Positions 1 through 10,780 of a stretch of DNA of 64,000 nt are shown piece after piece; position 1 is the first letter of the stretch, and every line of letters begins with the position of its first letter. This DNA is from Iris pallida (taxonomy: Eukaryota; Streptophyta; Magnoliopsida; Asparagales; Iridaceae). Both the position numbers and the translations under genes were made by a program. The notes under the pieces were generated by a model. It had not been told where the DNA came from. It did no database searches and saw only the letters and a list, made by a program, of their open reading frames with translations. The stretch covers positions 23,411,038-23,475,037 of the forward strand of contig JANAVB010015600.1 of NCBI GenBank assembly GCA_029216955.1. The letters run 5' to 3'.

Positions 1-14
1 AAATTATCTCCAAA

Positions 15-830
15 TTGCTTGCTAATAGGCTTCGTCCCATCATGCACAAACTGGTAAATCCCACTCAGAATGCTTTTGTACCAGGGAGATACATTGGTGA
101 TAATATTGTATTCGCTCAAGAGCTTATTCATTCCATTTCAAAATTTACTTCTCACAATAGTTCATTTGCTTTCAAAGTGGACATGTCAAAGGCTTATGAT
201 AGATTAGGATGGGGAATTATAAGTCAAGTCCTCACTGGAATGGGTATCATCGGGAAATCTCATCAGCTTATTATGCAATGTGTCTCTACCCCATCTTTTG
301 CCATACTTATCAATGGTGAGCCTACAAAAACTTTCTGTCCAGGCAGAGGACTTAGACAAGGCTGCCCCTTATCCCCCTACCTATTCATACTCTGTATGGA
401 AGTTCTCTCCACATTAATCGACATCATGATTCGAAATTCCTTATATGAAAGTATCACTCTTAGACATTCGTCCTCTTCTTACTCTCATCTCTCATTCGCT
501 GATGACCTCTTCATCTTTGGCAAATGCTCTCTGCATAATCTTTCCCAGGTGAAAATCATGCTTAAATCCTTTGAGTGCTGGTCAGGCCAGCAAATTAACT
601 TTGAGAAATCCTCTATCTTCTTCTCAAAGAAAGTTGATCCAATTATGAGAGAACTATATGTCCACCTCCTAGGCATTCAACTAATGCAGCCCAAGGAGAA
701 ATATCTGGGTCATTTTTTACTTCGATCCAAGAACAGGGTAAATACTTTCAATGATCTTCTTGATACTAGCTTGAATAAGCTTCAAGGTTGGAAAAGAAAA
801 TCTCTTTCACATGCTGGAGGACCATCCTAA
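15..830 (+). pseudogene. LINE reverse transcriptase domain (partial, frameshifted)
   Basis: RNA-dependent DNA polymerase of a non-LTR retrotransposon, used for target-primed reverse transcription in the nucleus. About 270 codons remain open. Visible family landmarks are an N-terminal LANRLRP segment, FVPGRYIGDN, the KVDMSKAYDR block (first catalytic aspartate), RQGCPLSPYLF, and the catalytic FADDLFIF motif at about residue 160. The frame ends in a short wrong tail after KLQGWKRK and SHAGG. The expected continuation (RTILIK) is found in the frame two bases on, so a one-base deletion near 818-823 separates this piece from the next. The start is set by the window edge region, not by a real initiation codon. 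Confidence 0.9.
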
Positions 831-2539
831 TCAAATCAACTCTATCATCCCTTCCCACTTATTACCTATCGGCATACCAGATACCAAAGAAAGTGACTGA
901 TACCCTTGCTAAACACCAACGAAATTTCTGGTGGGACTCTCTAGACAAGAAGAAAATTCATTATACTGCTTGGAGTTGCTTCACAAAACCTAAATTTCAA
1001 AGGGGACTGGGAATAAGAGATCCTCACATCACTAATCTTGCCTTATTACTCAAACTCACTTGGAGATTCCTAACCAATCGAGATTCAATATGGGCTACAT
1101 TGCCCTACACCAAATACCTACTTTCGACATCCTTCTGGACAGCCAAACCTCCTCGATCTTCTTCATGTATATGGGATAGTATACTATACAGCAGAGAATT
1201 TCTATTGGGCAATGTAATATGGTCAGTAGGTGATGGTTCCAGCATTAATATCTGGGAAGATCCTTGGGTTCCTGAATTGCCTAACTACAGAGTCCAAGGA
1301 TACAGTTTCAGCCAACAATGGGTCCATACAGTTGCGGAACTAATCAACAAAGACACTTGCAGCTGGAAAAATCATCTACTTTTCATCCTCTTTCCTCCTT
1401 CTGAAGCTATTACAATATCGAAAATACCACTATCTGCTAATTGCACCATCGATAAACTTATCTGGATTCATACGGCGGATGGAGTGCTCACTGCCAAATC
1501 AGCAGATAGAGTTATCCACAACAAAGTATTCCCTAACCAGATCAGTGCTGATGATCATGAATTCAAAGAATGGAGGAGGCTCTGGTCTCTTTCTTATCTA
1601 AATCCCAAGGTGGTATTATTTGGTTGGCGGGCCATCTCTAACTCTCTTCCTACAAATGTCAATACTCATCGACGTATCCGCAGCATTGATCCCAAATGCC
1701 CCCTATGCAAGGTATGTTTTGAAACTACTAACCACCTTCTGCTGCATTGTTCCATAACAGGTGCTTCTTGGCAACACAATCAGCAGATTGCTCCTCTGCT
1801 AAATAATGATACTACAATATCATCAATCATCACTACACTGCTCAAAGAAGGTGATTTCGATAGAATTTCAAGTTTCTTCTATCAAATTTGGAGCATCTGG
1901 AAGTCCAGGAACAGATTTGTCTTCGATCAACTTCCTATTAATGCCAGGGGTATCTTTGAAGAAGCGAAGGCGTCCAAGGAGATACTTGATATTCTCAGGG
2001 CTGGCTATCCTGATACTACTGCAACCATTATCAAGGATATTGCTTGGACTCCGCCACAACCTAACAGTTGGAAGATTAACTATGATGGAGCTTACTTGGA
2101 TGGGAAAATGGCAGCGGGAGCTTTACTGCGTGATCACAATGGAAATTTCAAGATAGCCTTCTCAAAGACTGAAGATGGAGGAACCCCATTTGAAGCGGAG
2201 GCATTAGGCATTCGTCTTGCTCTTGACATTTGTAGAAAAGAACAACTACAAAATGTCATAATAGAAGGAGATTGTAAGCCCCTGATTGACTCGATCAATG
2301 TCTTCAACTCAATCCCTCTCTGGAGAGCTCGTCACACTATAGAGGAAGCAAGGAAACTGTCAACATCTGATTCCAATTGGACATTCTCTTATGTCCAAAG
2401 GAATGCAAACCAATGTGCACATCATTTAGCATCCAATGAGTTATTGTTTAACAGCTCACATTTCATACTTGTTTATGAAGTTCTTCCTGATTGTATTAAA
2501 ACTCATGTTCTTCATGACATGAGAACTGATCCTTTATGA
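788..2539 (+). pseudogene. LINE RT C-terminus, zf-RVT and RNase H domains
   Basis: Continues the LINE polyprotein in a second frame. From about residue 13 (RTILIKSTLSSLPTYY) it carries the RT thumb/connection region. A zf-RVT-type segment follows at about residues 275-330 (FGWRAISNSLPTN, then CPLCKVCFETTNHLLLHC). A plant RNase H (RVT_3 type) fills the C-terminal 150 residues. Its acidic residues are visible in NYDGAYLDGK, FEAEALGIRLA and EGDCKPLI, with a final NQCAHHLAS block. RNase H would remove the RNA strand after first-strand synthesis. The frame is 583 codons and otherwise uninterrupted, so decay is mild. The true product is a fusion with the upstream RT piece; the ATG at 788 is not a real start. 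Confidence 0.9.
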
Positions 2540-2571
2540 TTAATGAAATGTTATTACAGTTCAAAAAAAAA

Positions 2572-3938
2572 CTACAGGAAATGGTTTTATTTGTAAAACA
2601 TCTGCACGTATGTTGTCTAGCCGATCATCAAGACCATCTAGAAAAACATAAACACAGTCTTCTTGGATGATCCGATTATAGTGCTGAATATCAGCAAAAT
2701 ATTCTATAGTGTTGGGTCGACGGAAATCAATTCACGCCATAGACCCTGCAAGTCTGTGTAATATTTTTCCAGCGAGCACCAAGCCCGTTTTAGTCTACCC
2801 GCACAGTGTTGAAGATCATACACTTGTGATGTATCACTACCATCGAAGAAAGTAGTTGCAACGGCATCCCAAACCGCTTTTGCCATAGGAAAGCGAATAA
2901 AATTGCCAATTAAAGACGGATGCATGAAAGTAATTAACTAACCTTTAACAATAGCATTGTTAGTGCCACATAGGGCTGCAAATGAGCCAAGCCATTCGCG
3001 AGCTGCTCGAAGCTCGGCTTGATAAAAGCTCGTTTGAGCTCGGTTCATTTAGTAAACAAGCCGAGCTCAAGATTTATTTTTTAGCTCGTTTAATAAACGA
3101 GCCAAGCTCAAACTTAGAAGTACTCAGCTCGATTGAGCTTGCGAGCTAGCTCGTTTATGAGCTTACGAGCTGGCTCGTTTAGAAGCTCGTTTTGGAGCTT
3201 GTTTAGAAGCTCGTTTGTTCTTTGTTGAATTATATGATTGTGTGTATTATATATTAATGTCCTTAATGAGTGATATTAAGGAACTTTTTTTAATTAAATT
3301 TTTGTAAATAAATTGTTAATATTTCAGATACTTGAATTCAAACCTAACTAGCTTGAAATCAACCTCGTTAAGCTTGAAATCAAGCTTAATGAGCTTGAAA
3401 TAAAGTTGAGCGACAAGATTAATTTCAAGCTTATCGAGCTTGTTTATCAAGCTTGAATCAAGCTTCCTTATCAAGCCAAGCTCGAGCTCAAACCAAGCCA
3501 AGCACGAGCTTAATATAAACAAGCTCGAGCCAAGCTCAAGCTTCAAATATAAAAAACTTATCAAGCTCGAGCTCGAGCTTGAATAATAATAGTCAAGCCA
3601 AGCTCAAGCTTACAAAAGCTTGGCTCGGCTCGGCTCGTTTGCAGCCCTAGCACTGCCACACTTGCGAAAGGAAGGATCAGTTGATGAATGCTAGGGAAAG
3701 TCACCGTTAATGTACCCCAGTTTGTCCTTGCCAAAGATATACATCTTGACAACCTGGGACCACCGTGCATAGTTGGAACCATCCAACTTAATGTCGATCG
3801 GAGCAGCGGATGTTTCAGTGGTGATGGTCGGGGTCCGAGCTTATTCAAAACCTCAGCCATCCTTATAGTTAATTCAAGGATAGAATCAGAGAGATTGGAC
3901 GTGTCGCCGAAAGTATTCTGGTCATCGGAGTCCGCCAT
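2572..3938 (-). pseudogene. copia gag (UBN2/retrotran_gag type), broken
   Basis: Capsid precursor of a copia element. The minus-strand start is ATG at 3938-3936, giving MADSDDQNTFGDTSNLSDS. Downstream, shifted frames give the usual gag blocks: a SNYARWS-like stretch, the segment MHPSLIGNFIRFPMAKAVWD around 2925-2870, VYDLQ..RLK, SLEKYYTDLQGLWRE, and in a third frame EYFADIQHYNRII, LDGLDDRLDNIRADVLQ and KPFP up to the LINE A-run. The frame is broken in several places and by a 0.68 kb transposon, so no protein is made. No zinc knuckle is left because that part lies past the LINE. Confidence 0.85.
2971..3651. mobile_element. hAT-like non-autonomous transposon with AGCTCG-rich body
   Basis: A 0.68 kb insert inside the copia gag. 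Its ends are inverted: TAGGGCTGCAAATGAGCC on the left against the complement of GGCTCGTTTGCAGCCCTA on the right. TAGGG-type tips and a length of several hundred bases fit a hAT-related MITE. The flanks AGTGCCACA (2962-2970) and ACTGCCACA (3652-3660) look like a target duplication with one mismatch; removing the insert and one copy restores the gag reading (K-C-G-T-N-N-A-I-V-K-G). hAT elements normally make 8-bp duplications, so the exact border has 1-2 bases of doubt. The body is dominated by GAGCTCG, AGCTTG and AGCCAAGCTC words. No transposase is encoded. Confidence 0.75.
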
Positions 3939-3982
3939 GTGAGGGTGGTTAGGGTGCAATACAGGAATCGAGATCTAACTTC

Positions 3983-3994
3983 GCTCTGATACCA
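3983..3994 (-). other. primer binding site (tRNA-iMet type) of copia remnant
   Basis: On the minus strand the 12 bases TGGTATCAGAGC follow the LTR directly. This is the standard complement to the 3' end of initiator methionine tRNA that primes minus-strand DNA synthesis in most plant copia elements. Confidence 0.85.
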
Positions 3995-4193
3995 TGTTAA
4001 ATACGTCTCCTTTTTTTCATTCATTCCTCATATGATATTTTTGTAGGTTATATACATTTCAAAAAGTAAAACAAATCGTTATTATACATATCCATTTCCT
4101 AGACTAAGGCTAACCATCCTTATCTACGAGACATTACAGATTTCAAATGCCTAAATTTCTCTTAATTGTTTACAATAACAGCTCATGCCAACA
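3995..4193 (-). repeat. copia 5' LTR (199 bp), reverse strand
   Basis: On the minus strand it begins TGTTGGCATGAGCTG and ends ACGTATTTAACA, i.e. TG...CA ends, immediately followed by the tRNA-iMet primer site. About 200 bp is a normal length for small copia LTRs. GAGTT (4194-4198) would be one half of the target duplication; the other half is outside the window. Confidence 0.8.
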
Positions 4194-4557
4194 GAGTTCT
4201 CAGGTCAACGTGACATATTTCGACATAGAGAAGAAAAAAAAACATATTCTGGGTCCTGAAATACCATAGTTTGTATACAAATTATTTGTTGTCATTCACT
4301 CAGCACAACATATGTGAGCCTATTGATATACACATACATATAGACACTAGAATGACATAAAGTACATAAATGATTCTTGATTTAAATTAATATGAATGTG
4401 TTGATCTTACATGATATGCAGACGCGTGTTATTTATCTGATCCCCTTTAATTAAATATCACAAACAAGGTATGTTTTCTAAATAATATTGCATATATTTC
4501 GGAGATTGATAAAGCGAATCACTGCGACAACCTCGACCAATCATCCTTGCACTTAAT
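4194..4557. other. unassigned AT-rich spacer
   Basis: About 360 bp between the copia LTR and the solo LTR. I see no ORF of interest, no RNA gene and no repeat structure. It ends with TTAAT, one half of the target duplication of the solo LTR. It may be old host intergenic DNA or unrecognised repeat. Confidence 0.5.
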
Positions 4558-7500
4558 TGTCACGCCTCAGTCCCAAAATACGAAGGACAAGGATACGTAA
4601 CATGCCAGCTACGTATTTAATCAGACTGTAGTCCGACTCAAATACGTATAAGCAGTGTGAATCAGAATAGGTGTCCATGTAATCATAATGACATCATAAT
4701 AACATCCACAAAACTAACTAAGCTACTATAAAACTAAATTAAAAATAACTGCGGAAGATATAATGAGAAGGCACCACCAATCGATACCTGAAGATCCCAA
4801 AGATGTAGCTCTCACTATGCTTAAATCAGATCTCCGTAATAACCTGGAGAGATCACCAGGTCCTCAGAAAGGACATAACAGGATACATAATATTTTTTTT
4901 ATACATGCCTACTATGACAGTAAACAATATGCATGGAAAGATAGGAATAGTACAAGAAACAAAGACTAGACAAAATATAGTACAAGAATGAAACAAGACA
5001 GAAATGGCATTCCGTCGAGAATCGTGCTAAACGTGACTACAAGTAAATCAAGGTAACCGCAACTCACTGGGAGGTCACAGTCCTATGTAAGTAGGGCAAT
5101 AGGACTTTCTACCTACAGTAAGTTTCCTTCGTAGCCCAATGGGAGCTCAGAAATGAGGTGGTCCGGTATATATAGTCAACGTCTAATAACAGGTCAAGGT
5201 CAAGTCAAGACAAATACGGGTAATCGGATCAAGTCAGGTAAATGCAAGAACATATGAATCTAATCAAGTACAGTACGTCATAGATCCAATACGTGACAAG
5301 AAAAGAAAGATATGTAGCATATAAAAAAACAAGTAAAGAAACATCATGAAGCATGTACAATACCGACATGACAAAATAAAAATAGACATGAACAAGAATA
5401 AGTGGAAGTAAACATGCATAAATACTGTACAAGTTGGCAAGGTATAATTGCCTGAAGTTTTGTCCAATCTGTGCTGAGACTGCAGTACCACAGTTTATCC
5501 AAACTATCCATGAACCCACGAATCATACTCCATGCAAACATCTATCAACCCAAATCACAAACAAATATATATTATATACTAAAATATAATTATGACTAAT
5601 CATACAATCTAGATCTAGGTTACACTAATCTCTATAACTATTATTTATTTTCTAATAATATGAATTATAAATTCTAGGTTTAAATATCAAGTTTGTATCT
5701 AGTATTTCGTACAACGAAATATACGAAACGCAAATTGAGACAAGATGATCAACCATAAGGTTAACACTGTTATCTTGGCAATCTATACGGTCAATTTGTC
5801 AATTTGAGCTATATGGGATCACTGGAATCGACTAATCCTAGTTTCGACGCACGAATTTTGAAATACGAACATAATAAAAATTAATTATAATTATTGTGAT
5901 ACATAATGAAAAATCAAACAAACGTCGTCAGATGATGAAATAAACATCACCAACATGTCAAAAATGGTCTAATTAACTAGGATAGCCTATCCATAAGTTT
6001 AATATTGAACACATGAGCAAAACGATAATTTCGGATCAAAACGGTATCCGTCGTTGGTCCCGTTTTGTACCGAAAAACTTGCCAAAATATATGATCCCTA
6101 AAGTCATCAAACTATATATTTACAAGTCCAGTTTGACGATACGAACTCAACGACATGTCCAGTTTTGGATTCCGATGAGCCGTACACAAAAATGTCCGTT
6201 GAATGGATCGTAGGGCCCGCAAAACGGTAATTCAGTCAACTGTCTCAGATTCGGACCAAACTTGGCTCACAGGACAAGAAAAATGCTATAAGTTAAATGG
6301 CACAAGCTTTGTTGCAATGTGATGAGTGTACACAAAGTAAGTAGGAATTTTCGAAAAAGGCCGGTACGATATTTTTTGACGAATACGTGTCGAATTCGTC
6401 GCGCGCACGAAACCATATTGAATTCTGTCAAAGCCCACACATCCATGAAGTCCATATGCACCTTTTGATGCAAGTGTTTCACGACCAAGTTGCCCGATTT
6501 GTCCGGACGGACTCTGTATCAGAGAATTTTTATGTTTTAAAAACAGTTTTTCGAGATTTTTGGAACTGGTTTTATTTACAAACTAATAAAGTAAAAATTA
6601 CGAATAAATATTAGTTGTGAAGCCGTTTATGTTGGATACAATATGTTCTTTTATATTTCTAAAATTCTCGATATCCGATCTGAAAATCAGCTTCCAAAAT
6701 AGCATTTTAGGACAATTTTCAATATCCAGAAATCACAATTATTTTCGATTTTGGAACTAGATTTTCGTCGCATACATCGTAAATTAGAAAATTCTACCTA
6801 ATGTGTTTTAAAGGAGGTTAGGTTGGATACACACCTGTGAAATCCATTCGTGCAATGGTGGAGAATGGAGGGAGAACCATCGTCATGAAGTTGCGTCGTT
6901 GATGCAACTCCTGCTACTGTATTGCTATCCACTATGTGGCCGATGTTGGCTGGCCGCACGGCTGCTGTTCTCGTCGTGGCCGTCCGGCGGCGCTCCGACG
7001 GCTGCGCGCGTGGCGACGGCCTAGGTTCGGGTCGTGCGGCTAGGGTTTTAGTCCTTTTTTTAAAAAAATTCCACGCACACACACAATTGGGAGGCTTGAA
7101 CCTTGCAGGCCCCTCCGGGTGTCCGCTCTAATACCACTAGGCTAGAGAGTTACGTCTTTTTTTCAAAAGCTTATATTTATGGAGTGAGAGAGAAGAAAAC
7201 AAGGGGGTCGGGGTCGACCCATACGCGGATACTATTCACATGAACAGTAACCGCTGGGTAAATTTTTTTCTCTCTTTTTCTTTTTCTTTCTTATACAAAA
7301 AAATCTTTATTACTAATAATAAATTCTATGAAAAATATTCTAAAATACTTATAAATATATATACTCATAAAAATATTTTTGTACACAATATATATATTAT
7401 TTTTATTTTATTTTTTACTAAAAAGGGAATGTCATATATTAGAGAGTCCAAAACGGGAAACATCGATAGCCGCCGCAGCCTCAAGTCTATGTTTGGTTGT

Positions 7501-7656
7501 TTGGGTAAGGCCCGTGTTGTATGGTCGAATGGACTTGAGATATTGTCCGTGCATGGGTGTGACTGTTGTAAGCCTCCTGAATTTCAGGGAATTTTTTTAA
7601 TTTTTCTAAAATGAATTATTTTAATAATTCATTTTTATTTGAATAATTTTTGATCA
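4558..7656 (-). mobile_element. solo gypsy LTR (about 3.1 kb), reverse strand
   Basis: A block with TG...CA ends (TGTCACGCC at the left, TTTTTGATCA at the right in plus sense) flanked by identical TTAAT (4553-4557 and 7657-7661). Read on the minus strand, its last 60 bases (TACGTAGCTGGCATG, then GTATTTTGG and GAGGCGTGACA) resemble the LTR end of gypsy element G5 at 55285-55343. A TATA-like ATAAATATA lies at 7180-7172 on the minus strand, about 475 bp from the LTR start, followed by a GC-rich leader (about 6920-7060), as in gypsy LTRs. With a target duplication and no internal region, it is best read as a solo LTR made by LTR-LTR recombination. The right border rests on the TTAAT match and a CA end. 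Confidence 0.65.
7062..7153 (-). mobile_element. possible SINE / tRNA-like sequence inside the solo LTR
   Basis: On the minus strand, TAGCCTAGTGGTATTAGAGC (7144-7125) resembles a tRNA/SINE A box and AGGTTCAAGCCTC (7103-7091) resembles a B box (GGTTCAANCC), about 25-30 bases apart. Downstream the sequence reaches a run of T then A. Flanking GTCCTTTTTTT (7051-7061) and GTCTTTTTTT (7154-7163) could be target duplications. The length of about 90 bp is short for a plant SINE. It could instead be part of the LTR leader that happens to match pol III boxes. Confidence 0.4.
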
Positions 7657-7661
7657 TTAAT

Positions 7662-8098
7662 GCTCTTTTTCGTGACTTTGATTTCTAGAGCATCAGAGAT
7701 GTCAGTCTCTGGAAACTTTCTTCTCTAAGTTTGTAGTAGACATGATTATCTTCCAGTTGATATATTATGTCCCACTTAAACTTATTCCCTTGTGCTCTTT
7801 TTGCCTCGCATAACTTTCGGGTCAATTTAGACCAATTTATCGTCTGCCTTAATTTGTGAATTAACTTCTAATTTAATTTCGGGACCCGACATCGGTCCAA
7901 TCTGATAGACCCAATATATGGTTCTGACCTGTTTTGAGTCTACTATGCACGTGCCCCTTGCGTGCCATCCAATTGATCTCCCGTGCGCTCCTATTTCATC
8001 CATGATTATAAATAATTTAAATTTATATTTATAATCATTCCAAGCCTAAACCTAGCCTGAACTTGACCCAACACCCAACTCAATTTTATGTGACCCCT
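7662..8098. other. unassigned spacer left of element L
   Basis: About 440 bp between the solo LTR duplication and the duplication of element L. No coding potential is seen. Short stretches such as CGGGACCCGACATCGG are reminiscent of gypsy LTR interiors but cannot be assigned. The matching other side of this target site should be the DNA starting at 43031. Confidence 0.45.
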
Positions 8099-8468
8099 AT
8101 CATTGTAAGCCCTTGACCCGAAATTCCCATTATATTATTATTATTATATTTTTGCTAAATATTTTTAAATAGCATAAAGACAATTAATGGTGTATGTACA
8201 CAAATAGTGTATAATGCCTTTATTATTCTTATAAGCAATAATGATAAAGGGGGAAGGGTTTTCTCTAAAAACTCGTAGACAGGAGGTATTAGTTGGTAAA
8301 TAGAATTAGAGGAGGGACTAGCTTGCAAAAATCCCTGTTTAAGCTTAAATTCAAACGGCTATGGTTTTGAATCAATTCGAGAATTCAAATCTCGAATAGA
8401 ATTGGCTTCAAGTGGGATTCAAACCTTCTCAAATCTCTGGAGAAGGATTCGGATCTATCAAGAATACC

Positions 8469-8478
8469 TATATAAATA
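8469..8478 (+). promoter_or_regulatory. TATA box of the L 5' LTR
   Basis: TATATAAATA about 365 bp into the LTR, followed some 40 bases on by a C-rich leader with AAAACCCTAGCAATCC, a typical plant 5' UTR composition. The 3' LTR copy at 28993 has lost four bases here (TATATAGC), so its TATA is weakened. Confidence 0.65.
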
Positions 8479-10230
8479 GCGTAGCAGTTGACCCTGCCAT
8501 CCTCCCAAAACCCTAGCAATCCAACTTCGTCCCCGCCGCTCGACCATCAAAAGGAGTCTGAGGAATCACCCATACTTTGTTTCGAATACACAGGTATTCC
8601 CCTGGCCATTAATTGTCTTTCTTGTTGTGCATATCACGTATTTGAAGTAATGGTTAAACGGATTTATGGGTTTGTACTTAAAGTAATTAAACGTAGGACC
8701 AGGGCATGAGTACCTAGCTATGGGTGTGTAGAGTATCTAAGAGCTTCCAGTATATGACAGATCATAAAGATGCACCCTAGTATAGCTTAGAGTAATAGGA
8801 AGAGATCATATGGGACTAGTAGTATGTGTAGCACCTAGGCAGGACAACCAAAGGATGGTACACACAGGAAGAGGATGTCAGTGTAGAGCTTTCCCTGTAC
8901 AGACCATGACCCATTGGTCCAGAACCTCACAATAGCCATACTCTAGATGGCTAACCCATATACATGTTTAGATACCCATTGTAGTCCTGACCCTTAAGCC
9001 CAGGCAATTAAATTCAGTTGATACCACTAGTTGTGTCCAGTAGAACCCTTAAGAAGTCCAGTGTTGACACTGATATCACTTCTGGTATCATGTCAAGATG
9101 GGAAAATACAGGAAGAAATGACAGGGTGTTGGTAAACCAGTGGAGAAGTCTTGGTTAACTGTGACTACAGGTGGATATTGTATAATACATAAGTATACCC
9201 TATTTTTATGTTGCTCTATAATATATCAATATAGGGAAATGAGTTAGTGTACTGAATAATGTCATATCATAACTGCTATGGGTATCCTACATGACGGCCT
9301 CAACAGTAGACTATTTAAATCAATTCTTGCACCTACACAGGGTTATTTTGGGCATCAGGTATTTCATATTGTATCCCCTGTATTAACAAACCTTTAGAGT
9401 TTGTTCTGCCCTTATGGTGAACTGGAACATGATGTTTTTACAACCAACCAGTATACATGAATGGTTGTTGAGTCCCTTCATCCCTCTGTCACGACCCGTA
9501 CCCACTGTTTGGGTAGGAGAACGTAACAACGCCCAGCCTACGCCGCAGTGTCGACGGTAGAACGCTGTTCTAGGTCACAACATCTAACAATATAATGCTA
9601 AGCAGTATATACTCCCCGAATGGGGGTGACATAGCAGATACAGTCTCAATCACATCTAAGGTAGAGCATGATAAGGATAGATAAAACATAAAATCAAAAA
9701 GAGATACAGGAGATAGAATCTAAGTGTCTAAGATACATAAACCCAAAAATACATCTCAAAACTCAAATACAGTATCCACAAAGTAAATACAACTCCAGAC
9801 AATGGAAATAACTATTTAAACAACCTCTAAAGTGTCTCCTCTAGGCTAGCAGGCAACCTCCAGGCTATCTGTAAAATTTATCAACAGGTCCAGTCAGGAC
9901 TGGAGCGAGTACATTACATCTCAACAGATCATAGCAGGTTAGAAAATATAATCATGCATTAAAGTAAGATACAGGAACTGAAAGAAATGCAATATGTAAA
10001 CAGAGAGAGAGCTGTAATAGAAATATCTACTATAAATAGAGGCTAACAGTGGCTAGTGATTCAGAGTACAATATAGACATGTAAATGGCCTGGGATGATT
10101 CTGATGCTACACTATGGAATGATTCTGATGCTACACTACTGGTGTATTATTCACATGTCCACTTCTACTCCCCCGTACCCCTAATCAATACACAAGGATC
10201 CAACTAGGTTATGTTATGATACTATGTACA

Positions 10231-10300
10231 GCTCCCGAAGGGTGGTAGCCACCGAAGGGTGGTAAGCCCCCGAAGGGTGATAAGCCCCCGAAGGGTGGTA
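10231..10300 (-). repeat. 18-bp tandem array in AB 3' LTR (4 units)
   Basis: Four near-copies of an 18-base unit of the form GCCCCCGAAGGGTGGTAA. The other LTR (17271-17358) has five units; the LTRs were identical at insertion, so one unit has been gained or lost since. Confidence 0.85.
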
Positions 10301-10705
10301 CATAGTAGACCCATAAATGGGATAAGGATTCCAGGAAGACTCTGTGATCATAAGAGTATATGTCACAAGTGATCGAAGAACCAACGAAGCATAGTGATAC
10401 GCCATGTAAGTAAAACGCACAGAACATAGAGTACCCGATGCTCCCTAAGGATAACATCTCAAGAAGGGATCCATATAGTACCAATCCGTGTGACCAACGT
10501 GACAGTACAAGTAAAGTAATTTAATGCAGGAAATAATTCTAAGCAGGATATGAAATGATCAGAGAATGTACTCGCCTGATATCTGAATGTCCAAGGTAAA
10601 GATACTGTCCGATGAGAGGTGTATGGCTCCTAATTAGAACAGCACAAGTCACAACATATCCAGAAGGGTAATATAAAGTACTACAATGCATTCTACATGA
10701 ATCTA

Positions 10706-10780
10706 GGTCAAACTAGGCCAAAGTCAACCCTTGGTCAACTCTGGTCAACTGCACTAGTCAAACTAGGTCAAACTAGGTCA
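10706..10780 (-). promoter_or_regulatory. W-box cluster in AB 3' LTR
   Basis: Six TTGAC[C/T] cores (seen as GTCAA in plus sense) within about 75 bp. TTGAC[C/T] is the binding core of plant WRKY factors. The same six-site block occurs in the other AB LTR and in both CD LTRs. Regulatory function is inferred. Confidence 0.5.

Larger units (their letters stand above)
1..2571 (+). mobile_element. L1-type LINE, 3' part (RT to poly-A tail)
   Basis: The 3' portion of a non-LTR retrotransposon: reverse transcriptase, a C-terminal zinc-knuckle region and a plant-type RNase H, then a short A-run (about 2563-2571) that is the expected LINE 3' tail. The endonuclease and ORF1 would lie left of the window. 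Directly after the A-run the sequence is copia gag on the opposite strand, read in mid-protein, so the LINE inserted into an older copia element. The coding region has at least one frameshift, so this copy is inactive. I cannot define its target duplication because its 5' end is not visible. Confidence 0.93.
2572..4193 (-). mobile_element. Ty1/copia remnant: gag and 5' LTR, reverse strand
   Basis: Reverse-strand copia element of which only the 5' LTR, primer site and most of gag are inside the window. It is cut at its pol side by the LINE and internally by a hAT-like element. Reading order on the minus strand is LTR (4193 to 3995), primer binding site, gag start near 3938, the transposon at 3651-2971, then gag to 2572, where LINE A-tail sequence begins. 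Pol and the 3' LTR, if present, lie beyond the LINE to the left of the window. Confidence 0.85.

Noticed and set aside
6798..7131. Overlapping open frames of about 70-95 codons on both strands in a GC-rich stretch
   Set aside because: They lie in the leader of the solo LTR and have Arg/Ala-rich, compositionally driven translations with no family resemblance; GC-rich DNA lacks stops by chance.
4194..8098. A host gene hidden between the copia remnant and element L
   Set aside because: No exon series with protein similarity that I recognise; most of the stretch is explained as a solo LTR.
10209..10484. Minus-strand frames with repeated YHPSGA-like peptide
   Set aside because: The repeat is the 18-bp LTR tandem array read through. 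The unit number differs between LTRs and there is no supported start or conserved domain.
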